Source: Erpobdella octoculata (lineage: Eukaryota > Annelida > Clitellata > Hirudinida > Erpobdellidae). From it: a stretch of 64,000 nucleotides of DNA. The DNA lies in NCBI GenBank assembly GCA_963978895.1, contig OZ022238.1:36719270-36783269 (forward strand), in the 5' to 3' direction. A program made the position numbers and the translations under genes. The notes below the pieces were generated by a model, which had not been told where the DNA came from, made no database searches, and saw only the letters and a list, made by a program, of their open reading frames with translations. Shown here one piece after another: positions 22,518-35,000 of the stretch. How positions within the stretch are numbered: the first letter of the stretch is position 1; each line of letters opens with the position of its first letter.

Positions 22518-25500
22518 TGTTGGGTAGGATTTGAAATCATATGATTTGAAATCACGATTTCAAATCAAAATATTGATTTTTGATTTTTGATTTGAAATCA
22601 TTTTGTAAAATTTAATTATGATTTTGATTTGAAATCATTTTTTGACGATTTTCGATTTTATTTTAATATTCGAAAATCAAAATCATAAAATATTTTTTCT
22701 ATGCTGCTATTTCTATGCCAAGCCATCAATCGCTTCGAGCGGTAACTTATACGAATATTTTTTAACATCATGGCCGATAGTATAGATTGCGATTTGAACA
22801 GCGTAACGATGTGTAATTTGCCTTCGTTACTTAATGGTAAATTTTTTTAAATAACTAGCGAGAAAGGTGACATAGTGGTAGCTAAGTGTGTTAATTGCGC
22901 TAAGTCGATTTCAGGATCAAAACGTGCAACTACAAATTTTCTTCGTCATTTGAAGGTAACGTGCTATAATTATACTATGATAGATACAGTAAAACCGTAC
23001 TTTCCTACCACACAGTTTTTAAATCAAATACCTTGCTATCTTAATATGGTAGGAAATTATGGTTTTACCATTATAAACTGTATAAGATTTTTAATATGCT
23101 AGGAAACCATGATAATTTTAAATATTTTGTTATTTGGATATTTGATAATAAACCATAGCTAATAAATGTATTTCGGTACTCTTTCAGTTAAAGCATCATT
23201 CGCTTCTTGCACAGTACTGTGCGTACAAAAATAATGCGTCTACCAGTAAAAGAAAACGTTCCGTCAGTCCATCATCATCGGCTCCCCGAAAGAAGCCGAA
23301 AACTCAAATGCAGTTGAATTTTGGATCATCACAGCCCCTCACTTCACAAAATGAGGTTAATAGTCTAGTGACAAATTATATAATTGAAGGAATGTGTCCA
23401 TTGCGAACGGTCGAAAAAGCTTCATTTATAGCTCTAGTTACAGGCTTGGCTCCTTCTGTCACTGTGATGACAAGAAAAACTCTTTCGGGGCACATTAGAA
23501 ATAAGTACCAGTCAATGCTGAGCTTGTTGAAGGAAAGCTTAGCTGCAAGTGAATTTGTCTGCACCACTGCTGATATTTGGACAACCAACAACAGGAGCTA
23601 TATGGGCATGACCATTCACTGGATCACTCCTGAGTTATGGAGAAAATCTGCAGCTTTAGCATGTAGACGGTTTACTGGTAGTCACACCTTTGACCGCATT
23701 GCTGAAATGATTCATGAGTGCTTCGGACAGTTTGACCTGGATACCGGTAAAGTTGTGAGCACGGTTACTGACAATGCCAGCAATTTTAAAAAGGCATTTA
23801 ATGAATTTTATGCCACTAATGAAGAGAGTGATGATGAGGAAGACGAAGATGTGATAACCCATCTTAATTTTGATGAAGTTTTGAATGGAGGAAAAGACTG
23901 CGATAGTCAGACAACACTTATTCAATTACCAAGGCATCAAAAATGTGTGTGTCACACACTTAATCTGGTAGCCACAACAGATGCTGACAAAGGAATGGGT
24001 TCTCGATATAGTAAAATGAGTCACGTTAGCTTTGGAAAATGCCAAGCTATCTGGAACGCTGTTAGACGTAGTAGCAAAGCATCAGATGCTGTTGCGAGGT
24101 TATGTGATGGGCATCAATTGAAAGTCCCATGTCCAACACGCTGGAATTCAAAGTTTGATTCTGTTTGCAAGCTACTTAAGGTGAGTGACAAACTAGGTTT
24201 AATATGTGAAACCCTTAAGTTACCAAAGTTTGTTCGGTCAGAGGTGGATTTTTTAAAAGAATATTGCAGGACAATGGAGCCACTTGCCAATACTCTGGAC
24301 CAATTACAAGGGGATCGTGAATGTTTTCTTGGCATGTTGTTGCCAAAATTGATCCAACTTAGACTGAAATTGAATCGATTGTCGAATGAAAACTTGCAAT
24401 ATTGTCAACCTTTAATTCTTGCATTATTAAATGGTATTGGGTCTCGTTTTAAAAATTATTTGGCATTGGATTTGTCTGATGTGGCCGTGAAAGAGGCTGT
24501 TCTAGCATCGGTTTCTCATCCCATGTACAAATTGAAATGGGTGCCCCCAGAACTTCGCGATGATGTCAGCAAGTGTTTCTTGGAAACCATAATTGGGTTA
24601 GTGCTTCTTTTTAAATATTTATAGTATTTTATTAAAGTTTACCTGATTCTTATGATAATAACATAAAAATATAAATTATGTTAATTTTAATTTTGTGTTG
24701 CCTAGTCACTTAAGGTAGCAAGATTATTCTGTATAACTTGAAAATAAAGTTGCTTAATTGTTAATTTGAATATTTAAAGGATGAGCATCACATCTGTGTC
24801 AGCTTCTGCCGATGGACTTGAAAGTCAAAACATGGAACTTGATAATGACTACGGCTACTATGATGACCAGTGTTCTTCACAGACTATCAGTACCTCTGAC
24901 AATGTCAACAACATTAAGATAAAAATGATAAACTATTTATCAGATGTAGACAGCTCTTTTGCCATTTTTAGTTCGAATGAATTGATTAAAAAAGTGTTCA
25001 TTCGATATAATACAACACTGCCTTCGTCAGCTCCTGTCGAAAGATTATTCAGTTCTGCTGGTTTAATTGAAACTCCCAGAAGAAATAGATTGACTGATTC
25101 AATGTTTGAGAAATTGTTGCTTTTGAAGATGAATAAACTTTAGTCACATTTCATTGTTTAAGTGATTTTAGATCAAATTGTGTTAAAAACATAATTTAAT
25201 AGACAAAATTATGTCAAATTAAACCATACCGTGTAATAATAATTTATTTATAAAAAGATTTTGATTTTGATTTGAAATCATTTTTAAAAGTGATTTTGAT
25301 TTGAAATCATTTCATAATTAATGATTTTGATTTTGATTTGAAATCATATTTTTCCTGATGATTTTGATTTTGATTTCAAATCATTTCAAAAATGATTTTA
25401 CCCAACACTGTATATGCTGGCGCTGGTGGTCATGTGGTAAAGCGTTCGCCTGTTGGCCTAAAGGTCGGCGGTTCGAATCTCACCGCGTCATCAGCGTCCG

Positions 25501-25625
25501 CAGGGGGTGTGGGGAGGCACGCACCATAAACAACTGCCTCTAAATGTTGTAGTGGTTCTCACACAGGCTTCAGCCTTCTGAACCACTCTAAACCATGTTA
25601 CTTTACTTTACTTTACTTTACTTTA

Positions 25626-25672
<47 letters not shown>

Positions 25673-26582
25673 TGTCAGTTTGTTTGTTTCTCTGTCTGTC
25701 TGTCACTTTCATCCTCATCGTTTTGCATTTCGTTTTCAACATTCTTCTCATCTTCTTTAGTTTTGTTTTCGACGTCCAAACCGACTGTATCACTGTCACC
25801 ATCTTTGCATGGTTCATCTTGAGCTTCTTTGCAAGGTTCCTTATCATGACCGTCTTTGACAGGCTCATCATCATGACCCACCTGACTTGTGCAGTCTGTA
25901 CGGCTGTCATCCGTCACATGCTCTGAGACACAGCTGGTGGACTCCAGTTCAAATTGGGTTTCGCCGCAGCAACCCACATCACCAGCAACCCGCTGGTCCA
26001 GAACCGTGTCCACCACTGCCTCAGCCAACCCTGCAACCAAACTCTCAACAGTTGTACCGGCTGCTGCTACTTTGTTTTCGTGGCCAAGAATCATTCCTTC
26101 TCCTGTCTTCCCCTGTGCTGCCATGTTTTCTCTCGCTTGTTGTCTTTCTTCTTCCAGCAATTTGTTTTTCAATTTTCTCCTCCTAACCACAGCTTCCTCG
26201 TCAATATCGAACGAATATTTATCGTCGTCAGGCCCATAGCCTTCATTCACTAACGCGGCTAAGAGGCGATCCATAAGTTCGTCCTTTTTACCTGCCACGT
26301 TTCTCCAGCTCGTCTTTCATTTCACTCGCCCAAAGCTCATCCAATGATTTCAAAACCATTCTTGTATCCCAATTCTGACACCAATGTTACGATATCACCA
26401 AATCGTATACCGGGCTCAATAGAATGGTTTTGCAGTTTTATTGGAAAATAATAAATGAAGCTTTGATAAGGCTATTTATACCTTCTGGTCTATTAATAAA
26501 TAAATAATTAATGTCCTAATAAATGTTCTGAATCCGTTAAGGTTTATCAATAGGAAGTTGATCATCAAACCAGTAATTTTAC

Positions 26583-26619
<37 letters not shown>

Positions 26620-29600
26620 GCCCAACGCTTTTATCCTCCAAATGGAAAGTTTGGTTAAAAAACATTTTTTATGTACACCTAAATATTATTTGTAAGCTTT
26701 TGGTACATTTGTATATAAGCGTTGTTTAAAAAAAAATTCTATTTTTTATTATTTTAATTGGTCTCAGTGTGAGGCCAGCTTATGGTTTAAAAAGCAAACT
26801 TTAAACAATTTTTTTTAGAAAAATGTGAGGCGAGAAATTACTGTAATGTTCAACATGACAAAGTCATAGGTCAAAGTTCTAGATTATTTCACTTTGCTGG
26901 AGCTATTGTTTGGATTTATTTCCACCAATAATTTTAATGCTATTAACATAAACCTTTTATTTCAGATACTGGTACATAAGCATGGTTGCCTGCCATCGAA
27001 ACCGGTCGTGTTCGTGGACGGATTCCAAAAGTGGGCCTTCCATGGAACTTATTTATGACATATGGTTTGTCAATGGATCTCCTGAAAGGAAAGAGTCAAA
27101 TGTTTTTGAGCATCAGTTTTCCATAGAACATTTTGATGTATTAGAAATATATCTTGTATTTCTAGTTCTTTATCTTTTTCTTATTCCTGTCCAGCTGTAT
27201 GCATTGTGGATTAAGAAACACACAGTTGCCTCTCTTTTGTTTGTTTGTATTCTGCTGGAGTTTGTTGGAATAATTTTCAATTTCATTCATTTTTTAACTT
27301 TCTCGAAAGATGGAGTCGGAATGGAAAAACTGGAGACGGTCGGAAAGTTTTTTGACCTTTTGGCTCAAAGTTCATTCATGCTGTTGCTTCTTCTTGTGGT
27401 CAAAGGAATGGCAATCAATTGCACTAATCTTCCAATCACCAAGTTGTTTTTTGTTGCCATGATCTGGCTGGCATACACTGCTGCTAACACTGCTCTCTTT
27501 GTTTGGAATTTGGTTAGTTGTGCGCTACTTATTTTAAATTTTTTATTTAAATGTAAGTTATCAAATTTTTTTAACCAAACTTTCCGTTGGGAAGATAAAA
27601 GTGTTGGGCGTTAATCTCTCTCTCTATATATATGTTCGACATTTGCCCAAAGCTTTTATCTTCCGAACAGAAAGTTTGGTTCAAAAAATTTGATAACTTA
27701 CACTTAAATATTATTTTTAAGTTTTTAGTACATTTGTATATAAGCATTGTTTTTAAACATTTTTTTTATTTTTATTATTTTTATTATCATATCTCATGTT
27801 TATGTAGATGTATGGAATATTTATAAGAAGAGATTTCAAGTTGGTTACTTTATTATATAAAATAATTAATATTTCACATTTTATACATCTATGTTAACAT
27901 AGGATATTACAATATTATTCCACACTTCATACATCTATATAAAGATAGGATATTATAATATTATTCCACACTTCATACATCTATATAAACATAGGATATT
28001 ATAATATTATTCCACACTTTATACATCTATATAAACATAGGATATTACAATATTATTCCACACTTCATACATCTATATAAAGATAGGATATTATAATATT
28101 ATTCCACACTTCATACATCTATATAAACATAGGATATTATAATATTATTCCACACTTCATACATCTATATAAACAAGGAATATTATAACATCTATACAAA
28201 TACGGGATATTATGACATCTATAGAAACACGGGTAATAAATGTTATTTTAAGATGCAACTTAATAAAAACACACAAATTTAACACAAATACTTAAACTCT
28301 TCAAAAGATAACATTGAAACATAAGTGGCACTTGTTTCCTTCAGATAAGCTTTGCAAACAGAAATTTGATAATGCATAGCATAGGCAGTCGAACTAGATT
28401 AAATTTTTATTTTATAATAATTCAATATGTTATGAAAGAAAAAATATATATGCATCTTTTTGTAGTACAAGTTAGATTTGTGAAGAAATATTGATTTGAA
28501 GTTCATGCATCGAGATGAGACGGCATGGCCTACAGAAGTTGGGTGTACGAATGATGCTTTATTTGCACTATACTGTAGATATGTTTACAAACTCTATCAG
28601 TTATAGAAACATATAAAATGAATGTCCCACACTTTTATACTTCGTCAAACTGTTTAAGAGATATAATCGGATAACAGAAAAGAAATTATTTTTTCCTTGT
28701 TAGTTCATTTAGAAGTAAAAGTGTATTTTTTCATTCTTTATATTAACTTAGCTTTTTTTGTCTTTCTGTCTTTCTCTCTGTCTGAGTGAACACAAACCCT
28801 TATCCCGTCATCCAATCGATGTGAAACTTGGTCCATAGACTTTAGAGGAACAAACATTAATTTTGAGATGGTCACACTTCTTTGATCCTTTATTTAAATG
28901 CTCAGATTAAAAAAAATCTATGCATAATTACGTCATTGTGTATTTCATTGAAAGACAACAAATTTAGAATTCCACTTTTAACCATTTTGCGTATTCCCAT
29001 CGATCTGAAGTTTTTGACGTCGATTCGATCATTCATATATATTAAGATTTTTTATTTATAATGGAATATTGGTTTTATACCAATTTTATTAAAATTATTA
29101 ATAATCAGATTTTTTTCATGATTGCAGATAATAATTTAACACTAAAATATTTTTTTCATTTATATAATATTTAGAATACTGTATTCCATGTTTATAAATA
29201 TTATAGACTTATATCTTCATAAAAAAAATACTTTATTCCATGTTTATATATATATATTAAGCTTCTGCGTCCCGTTATTTTTTTGGAACGATACGATACG
29301 ATTTCTGAAATTTGCCTCGAATTAAACGATACGATACAAGACGCCTCGAACAATAACGATACGATATCGATACGATACGATACGATATCTCGACTGAAGT
29401 GGAAATTCATTGAAAAAAATTAATAAATATTGAAAAATTTATAAAAATTTACCAAATTTAATTTTTTTTACAACTTGAAATAAGTTTAATTTGTTTAGTT
29501 TCGGTACATATATTTTTCTTAATTTAGATTCTAAATAAAACACTACCGCCGATAGTAAGTATTTATTTACTTTATTTAGTACGCATTATGCGGTAGTTTA

Positions 29601-31924
29601 TCAATTTAATTAAATGATTTTACTTTCCGATGAAAAAAAAATTAAATTATTTTTTCAAGTAATTGAAAAGTAGAAAACCTTCTAGCACACCAAAAGAACG
29701 ACATTTTTAGGCAATTCAATAGTGAAAGTGGCAAAACCAATGGAGATAGAAATAGATTGCAGATTACTGAGATTACTAGATTACTAAGATTAAATTAAAA
29801 TGATACTGTTTCCCGCAGTCTTTGCATCTGGCAAGATTTACTTCTACATCCTTGTCATTGACTTTCTGCGTGACCGTCCCTTCCTCAAAGTACTCCCAGA
29901 TTTGACCCCGGTGACGCGGCATGATAATGATGACAAACACAAGGAAGTGCCTCTATGCAAGAATTAAGAAAGTGAAAAAAAACCCAGCGTGTTTATTTAT
30001 AGGCGATGGCGAATGCGGTTAGCAGCAATAGCAAGAAAGAAGCTGAGAAAGTTTCGAATTCCAGCTGCAGACGATACGGGCTACGGCACTGTCGTGCACA
30101 CTACAGGTGGCACACACATACTCACACACAACCAAGAATATCATCGAGATTATAAAGATATATCTTAGATGAGCTACTATTACGGTCAATTACGGATATC
30201 GAAACACTAAAATAATCATTCCAATTCTATGTAACAAATTTGAAAAAATAAGTTTATGAAACAGACTAAACCAAAACATAAACATAGAATGATCATTACT
30301 ATTACATTACTCATTATTCTCATTAATAATAATAGTCATCGATGTCAGCGAGTACGATTGCCTTGTAGGGCTTGTAGTATCAGTAGTATGCAGAGCTCGA
30401 CTAGCAGCCTAAGAGGAGCGTGGCTTTTTTGCTGCCGGTTCCCAGACTAAAAATAGTAAATAATGGGGCTACAGGCTGTCTGGAAAACCAAATTTAAAGT
30501 GGGGATGATAATAGTTATAAACTTCTGTCAATAGGTAGATTAATTAATCAATGTTGATGAATCAATTGCAAATATTCACAGTTGTGACAATCGTTAATTA
30601 AATATGTATGACTTTCGTTATTTATTGGAAAATATTTGTTAAAAATCTCGATATTTTTCGGGATTTTAATCGGGAAGGAAATTTTAAGTATCGCTAATTA
30701 TATAGATACGAGACTTCTTCCGCAGGCTGTATCGTTTCAATGGCGATACGGGATCTCCCGTATCGTTTTGAAATCTCGATTGAATTCGAGATAACGATAT
30801 CGGGACGCAGATGCTTAATATATATATTATAGACATATATCTTCATAAAAAATATTTGCATTAAATTGTATCATTCTATTTCAAATATATAAAAGATGTT
30901 TAATAAACAAAGTTTTTTTACGGTTCACTTGTTTTAAATGTTTTTTATATATTTTTATTTTGCTTTTTTTAGTCTTTAGGTAAATTTTGCACATCTTACG
31001 TGAACTTATGTAGGTTTTCTTATCCGTTCCAAATTCTCCATTATACTTTTATAAATTCTCTATTAAACTTTTACAAATTTTCTATTATACTTTTACTCCA
31101 AGCTTCAAAAGTTTTGATTAAAAATGATGACACACTAAATCTAATGTACACGCAGTTGTAAATGTAATTATATGCATAGCCGGATTAAGCTGGTGGGAGG
31201 CCCGAGGCACACTTGGAAAGTAGGCCCTCTTTCCAACTCTCATTATTGCATACACCTAATATTTAAATTAAACATTTTTAGTTAGAAATGTGTCTAAAGT
31301 GTTTTTTTAGACAAATACACATGCTAAATACCAACTGGGAATATTCTTTCAATGCTACAATATAATTCAAAATCACATAATAAAATTATCAACAAATAAG
31401 CCATAAAAACTAGGTTTTTTTCAGGTATTGCAAAAAATTTTCATTAAAACAATATTTTTTGAATTTGTATTTGTAAACATCTATGTAATTCTATTTGATT
31501 CGTTTTTGTTTTGAAATATAGATAATTACTAAGCATCTGCGTCCCGATATCGTTATCTCGAAATCAATCGAGATTTCAAAACGATACGGGAGATCCCGTA
31601 TCGCCATTGAAACAATACAGCCTGCGGAAGAAGTCTCGTATCGAAATAAAATAGTGAGACTTAAATTTGGTTCTCGTATAAAGTCTCTAAACAAATACCG
31701 AGATTTTTAAAAATTATTTTTCAATAAATAACGAAAGTCTTACATATTTAATTAACGATTGTCACAACTGTGAATATTTGCAATTGATTCATCAACATTG
31801 ATTAAATAATCTACCTATTGACAGAAGTTTATATCTATTATAATCCCCACTTTAAATTCGGTTTTCCTGACAGCCTGTAGCCCCATTATTTACTATTTTT
31901 AGTCTGGGAACCGGCAGCATATTT

Positions 31925-32003
<79 letters not shown>

Positions 32004-35000
32004 TGAAACCAGCTCGCCTCTGTTCTATATCTTTTTTAAAGACATGCCCCTCTTAGGCTGCTAATCGACCTCTGCATACTACAAGGCAATCGTAATCGCT
32101 GACATCAATTACTATTATTATTAATGAGAATAATGAGTAATGTAATAGTAATGATCATTCTATGTTTATGTTTTGGTTTAGTCTGTTTCATAAACTTATT
32201 TTTTCAAATTTGTTACATAGAATTGGAATGATTATTTTAGTGTTTCGATATCCGTAATTGACCGTAATAGTAGCTCATCTAAAATATATCTTTATAATCT
32301 CGATTATATTCTTGGTTGTATGTGAGTATGTGTGTGCCACCTGTAGTGTGCACGTCGTCTGCAGCTGGAATTCGAAACTTTCTCAGCTTCTTTCTTGCCA
32401 ACCGGATTCGCCATCGCCTATAAATAAACCCGCTGGGTTTTCTTCACTTTCTTAATTCTTGCATACAGGTACTTTCTTGCGTTTGTCATCATTTAGAGTC
32501 TAAATTTAGTAATTTAGACAAATAGATTTACCGAAACTAAACGAATGAAACTCATTTCAAGTTTTAAAAAACAAATAAATTTTGTAAATTTTTGTAAATT
32601 TTTTAATATTTAAATATTTTTTTCAATGAATTCCTTTAATGTAGTTATTAATATTGTCTGTTGCGTATAGTTCATCATTCTATGTTATCTCGTTTTATTC
32701 GAGACAAAATTTCCACTTCAGTCGAGATCCCGATATCGTATCGTATCGTATTGAAATCGCCTCGTTATTGATCGAGGCGTCTCGTATCATATCGTTTAAT
32801 TTGAGACAAATTTCAGAAATCGTATTGTATCGTTCCAAAAAAATAACGGGACGCAGAAGCTTAATAATTACATAGAGGCGCAGTAGCACAGTGGTGAAAG
32901 TAGTTATGCTATCACCATGCCATCCTGGGTTCAAATCTCAGTCACGGCGAGGCGTAATTCAGTTGAGCAAGGAATTCACTCACACTGCTCAGGCCAACTC
33001 AGCCTTTCATCCTTCACTGGTCGATAAATGAGTACCAGTTTCACGACTGGGTGTAATAGGGTTCAGCACTTTCCGATTTCGGAGACATGTGCGGGTGGTA
33101 GGTAAGACTGTGTGATCCCATATGCACTAACCGTTCCCGGCGCTACTGTGGTATTATCAATACGAATTAGCACCCTTATGTTAATAGGGTGCAGGCCAAT
33201 TCGTCGCAAAGCCGTTTCGTCACAGGGTACATTTTCATAACGACATTGCGACGAAAATTCCCAGAACGCGACGAAACTGCCGACCTTTGCGACGAAATGT
33301 CTAACAATACCGGCGGGCAGTATTCCGCTGCATGGCGAAAAAGATGGCCACTCTATTGATAAAGACCACTAGACTGCCGAATGCAATGGGAATTCCGCAA
33401 TCTGCACGAACCATGTCAGCACAACAGGTTGCTGCACGCTTTCTACTGTTTTTTTATGCCATGTTGCAATATCAGACAAAGGTGTCGGATTAAATGGAAG
33501 TCGTTTTGTTATATTCGCCAGGGGAATTTGATTTTTATCGCTACGCGGCCCTATAATTCTAAAACTATATAAGTTGCTAATTAGCCTCAAATTTCTAGAG
33601 TATAGTCATAATTTAAAATGTTGTATGACTCACGTGGATTTGCGCTGACTGTTGAAAGGACGGATGAAAAAAACGACAAAGTATTTGGGACGTGTGTCAA
33701 TCGATCGAAATCTTCGAAAAACAGTGAAAGTAAGTCAATGATTAACTAAGCGTAAGTCCTTGAACATGTTAATTAATATTATTATTTTATCAGCGTGCAG
33801 AGGAAGAGTTATTCAAACTGGCTCTAACTACAAGTGCTCACAGTTCCATACTTGCCTGCCAAACCTATCTATCCCAGAACAGAAAAACATCAGATCGGCT
33901 ATTATCGAAAAAGGCAAAGCTCAACCACACATAGGATCCAAACAAATAATTATGGAATCCTTGTTGGAACATAATGCCGATGCATCCGTTCTTCCAAACT
34001 ACACCTCACTGAAAAGGTACTTAAGAGTCAAACCATTTTCTGCTTAGTTTGTTTATTTGCTTTAACTCAGTAAATTTGTTTCTAGACTGGTTAACAAGCA
34101 CAACCAACAACGACCTGGAAGGATGGAACAATGGCTTAAAGCAAATGGCCAACCACAACACAAGCCTTTATGCTTTGTGTCCAGTTTTAGAAAAGGAGGC
34201 ACTAACCATAGCTCTAAACGAGCAGTTTGTGAGCTTGAATCAGGTTCAAAAAGCTCAAAGAAGAGTTACCAAAGAGTTTGAAGAAGAACTCAACAAACTC
34301 TATCTTAATTTTTCAAAAAAAAAATTGATTCAATTCAGCTGCATAGTCAGCTAACGAACTCGTTAAAATTGAACAATAAATGATTATTATTATGATTTTG
34401 TGTTATTTGAATTACAAAGTTTTTAATAAATGGGCTGTTAATTTGGTTTTCTTTTTAATATTCTCAATTTAATTTAAATTATGACTGTACTCTAGAAATT
34501 TAAGGCTAATTAGCAACTTATATGGTTTTAGAATTATAGGGCCGCGTAGCGATAAAAATCAAATTCCCCTGGCAAATATAACGAAACGACTTCCATTTAA
34601 TCCGACACCTTTGTCTGGTATTGCAACATGGCATAAATACAACCAGTTGCAACGGTAGGAAGCGTGCAGCAACCTGTTGTGCTGACATGGCTCGTGCAGA
34701 TTGCGAAATTCCCATTGCATTCGTCGGTCTAGTGGTCTTTATCAATAGAGTGGCCATCTGTTTCGCCATGCCGAATACTGCCCGCCGGAATTGTTAGACA
34801 TTTCATCGCAAAGGTCGGCCGTTTCGTCGCGTTCTGGGCCGTTTCGTTGCAAGCTGGGAATTTTCGTCGCAATGTCGCGACAAAAATGTACCCTGCGACG
34901 AATTGGCTAGTATCCATGTTAATACATACATACATACATATTATTTTTAATTACAAATTTTTTTTACAAATAACTTTTAAACTTCAAAAAATGCATTGTC

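Larger units (their letters stand above)
25670..26583 (-). mobile_element. Truncated LTR retrotransposon (5' LTR, primer site, gag)
   Basis: Minus strand order: LTR 26583-26385 (TGTAAAATT...GTAACA, 199 bp, with AATAAA), primer-binding site TGGTGTCAGAATTGGGAT (26383-26366), then a SAP-type gag. The element breaks off in a (GACA)n-like and (TA)n tract near 25670; no 3' LTR is seen. It belongs to the same family as 5418-6429. Confidence 0.8.

Noticed and set aside
25887..26253. Plus-strand open frames of about 100 residues
   Set aside because: Antisense shadows of the SAP-type gag fragment.
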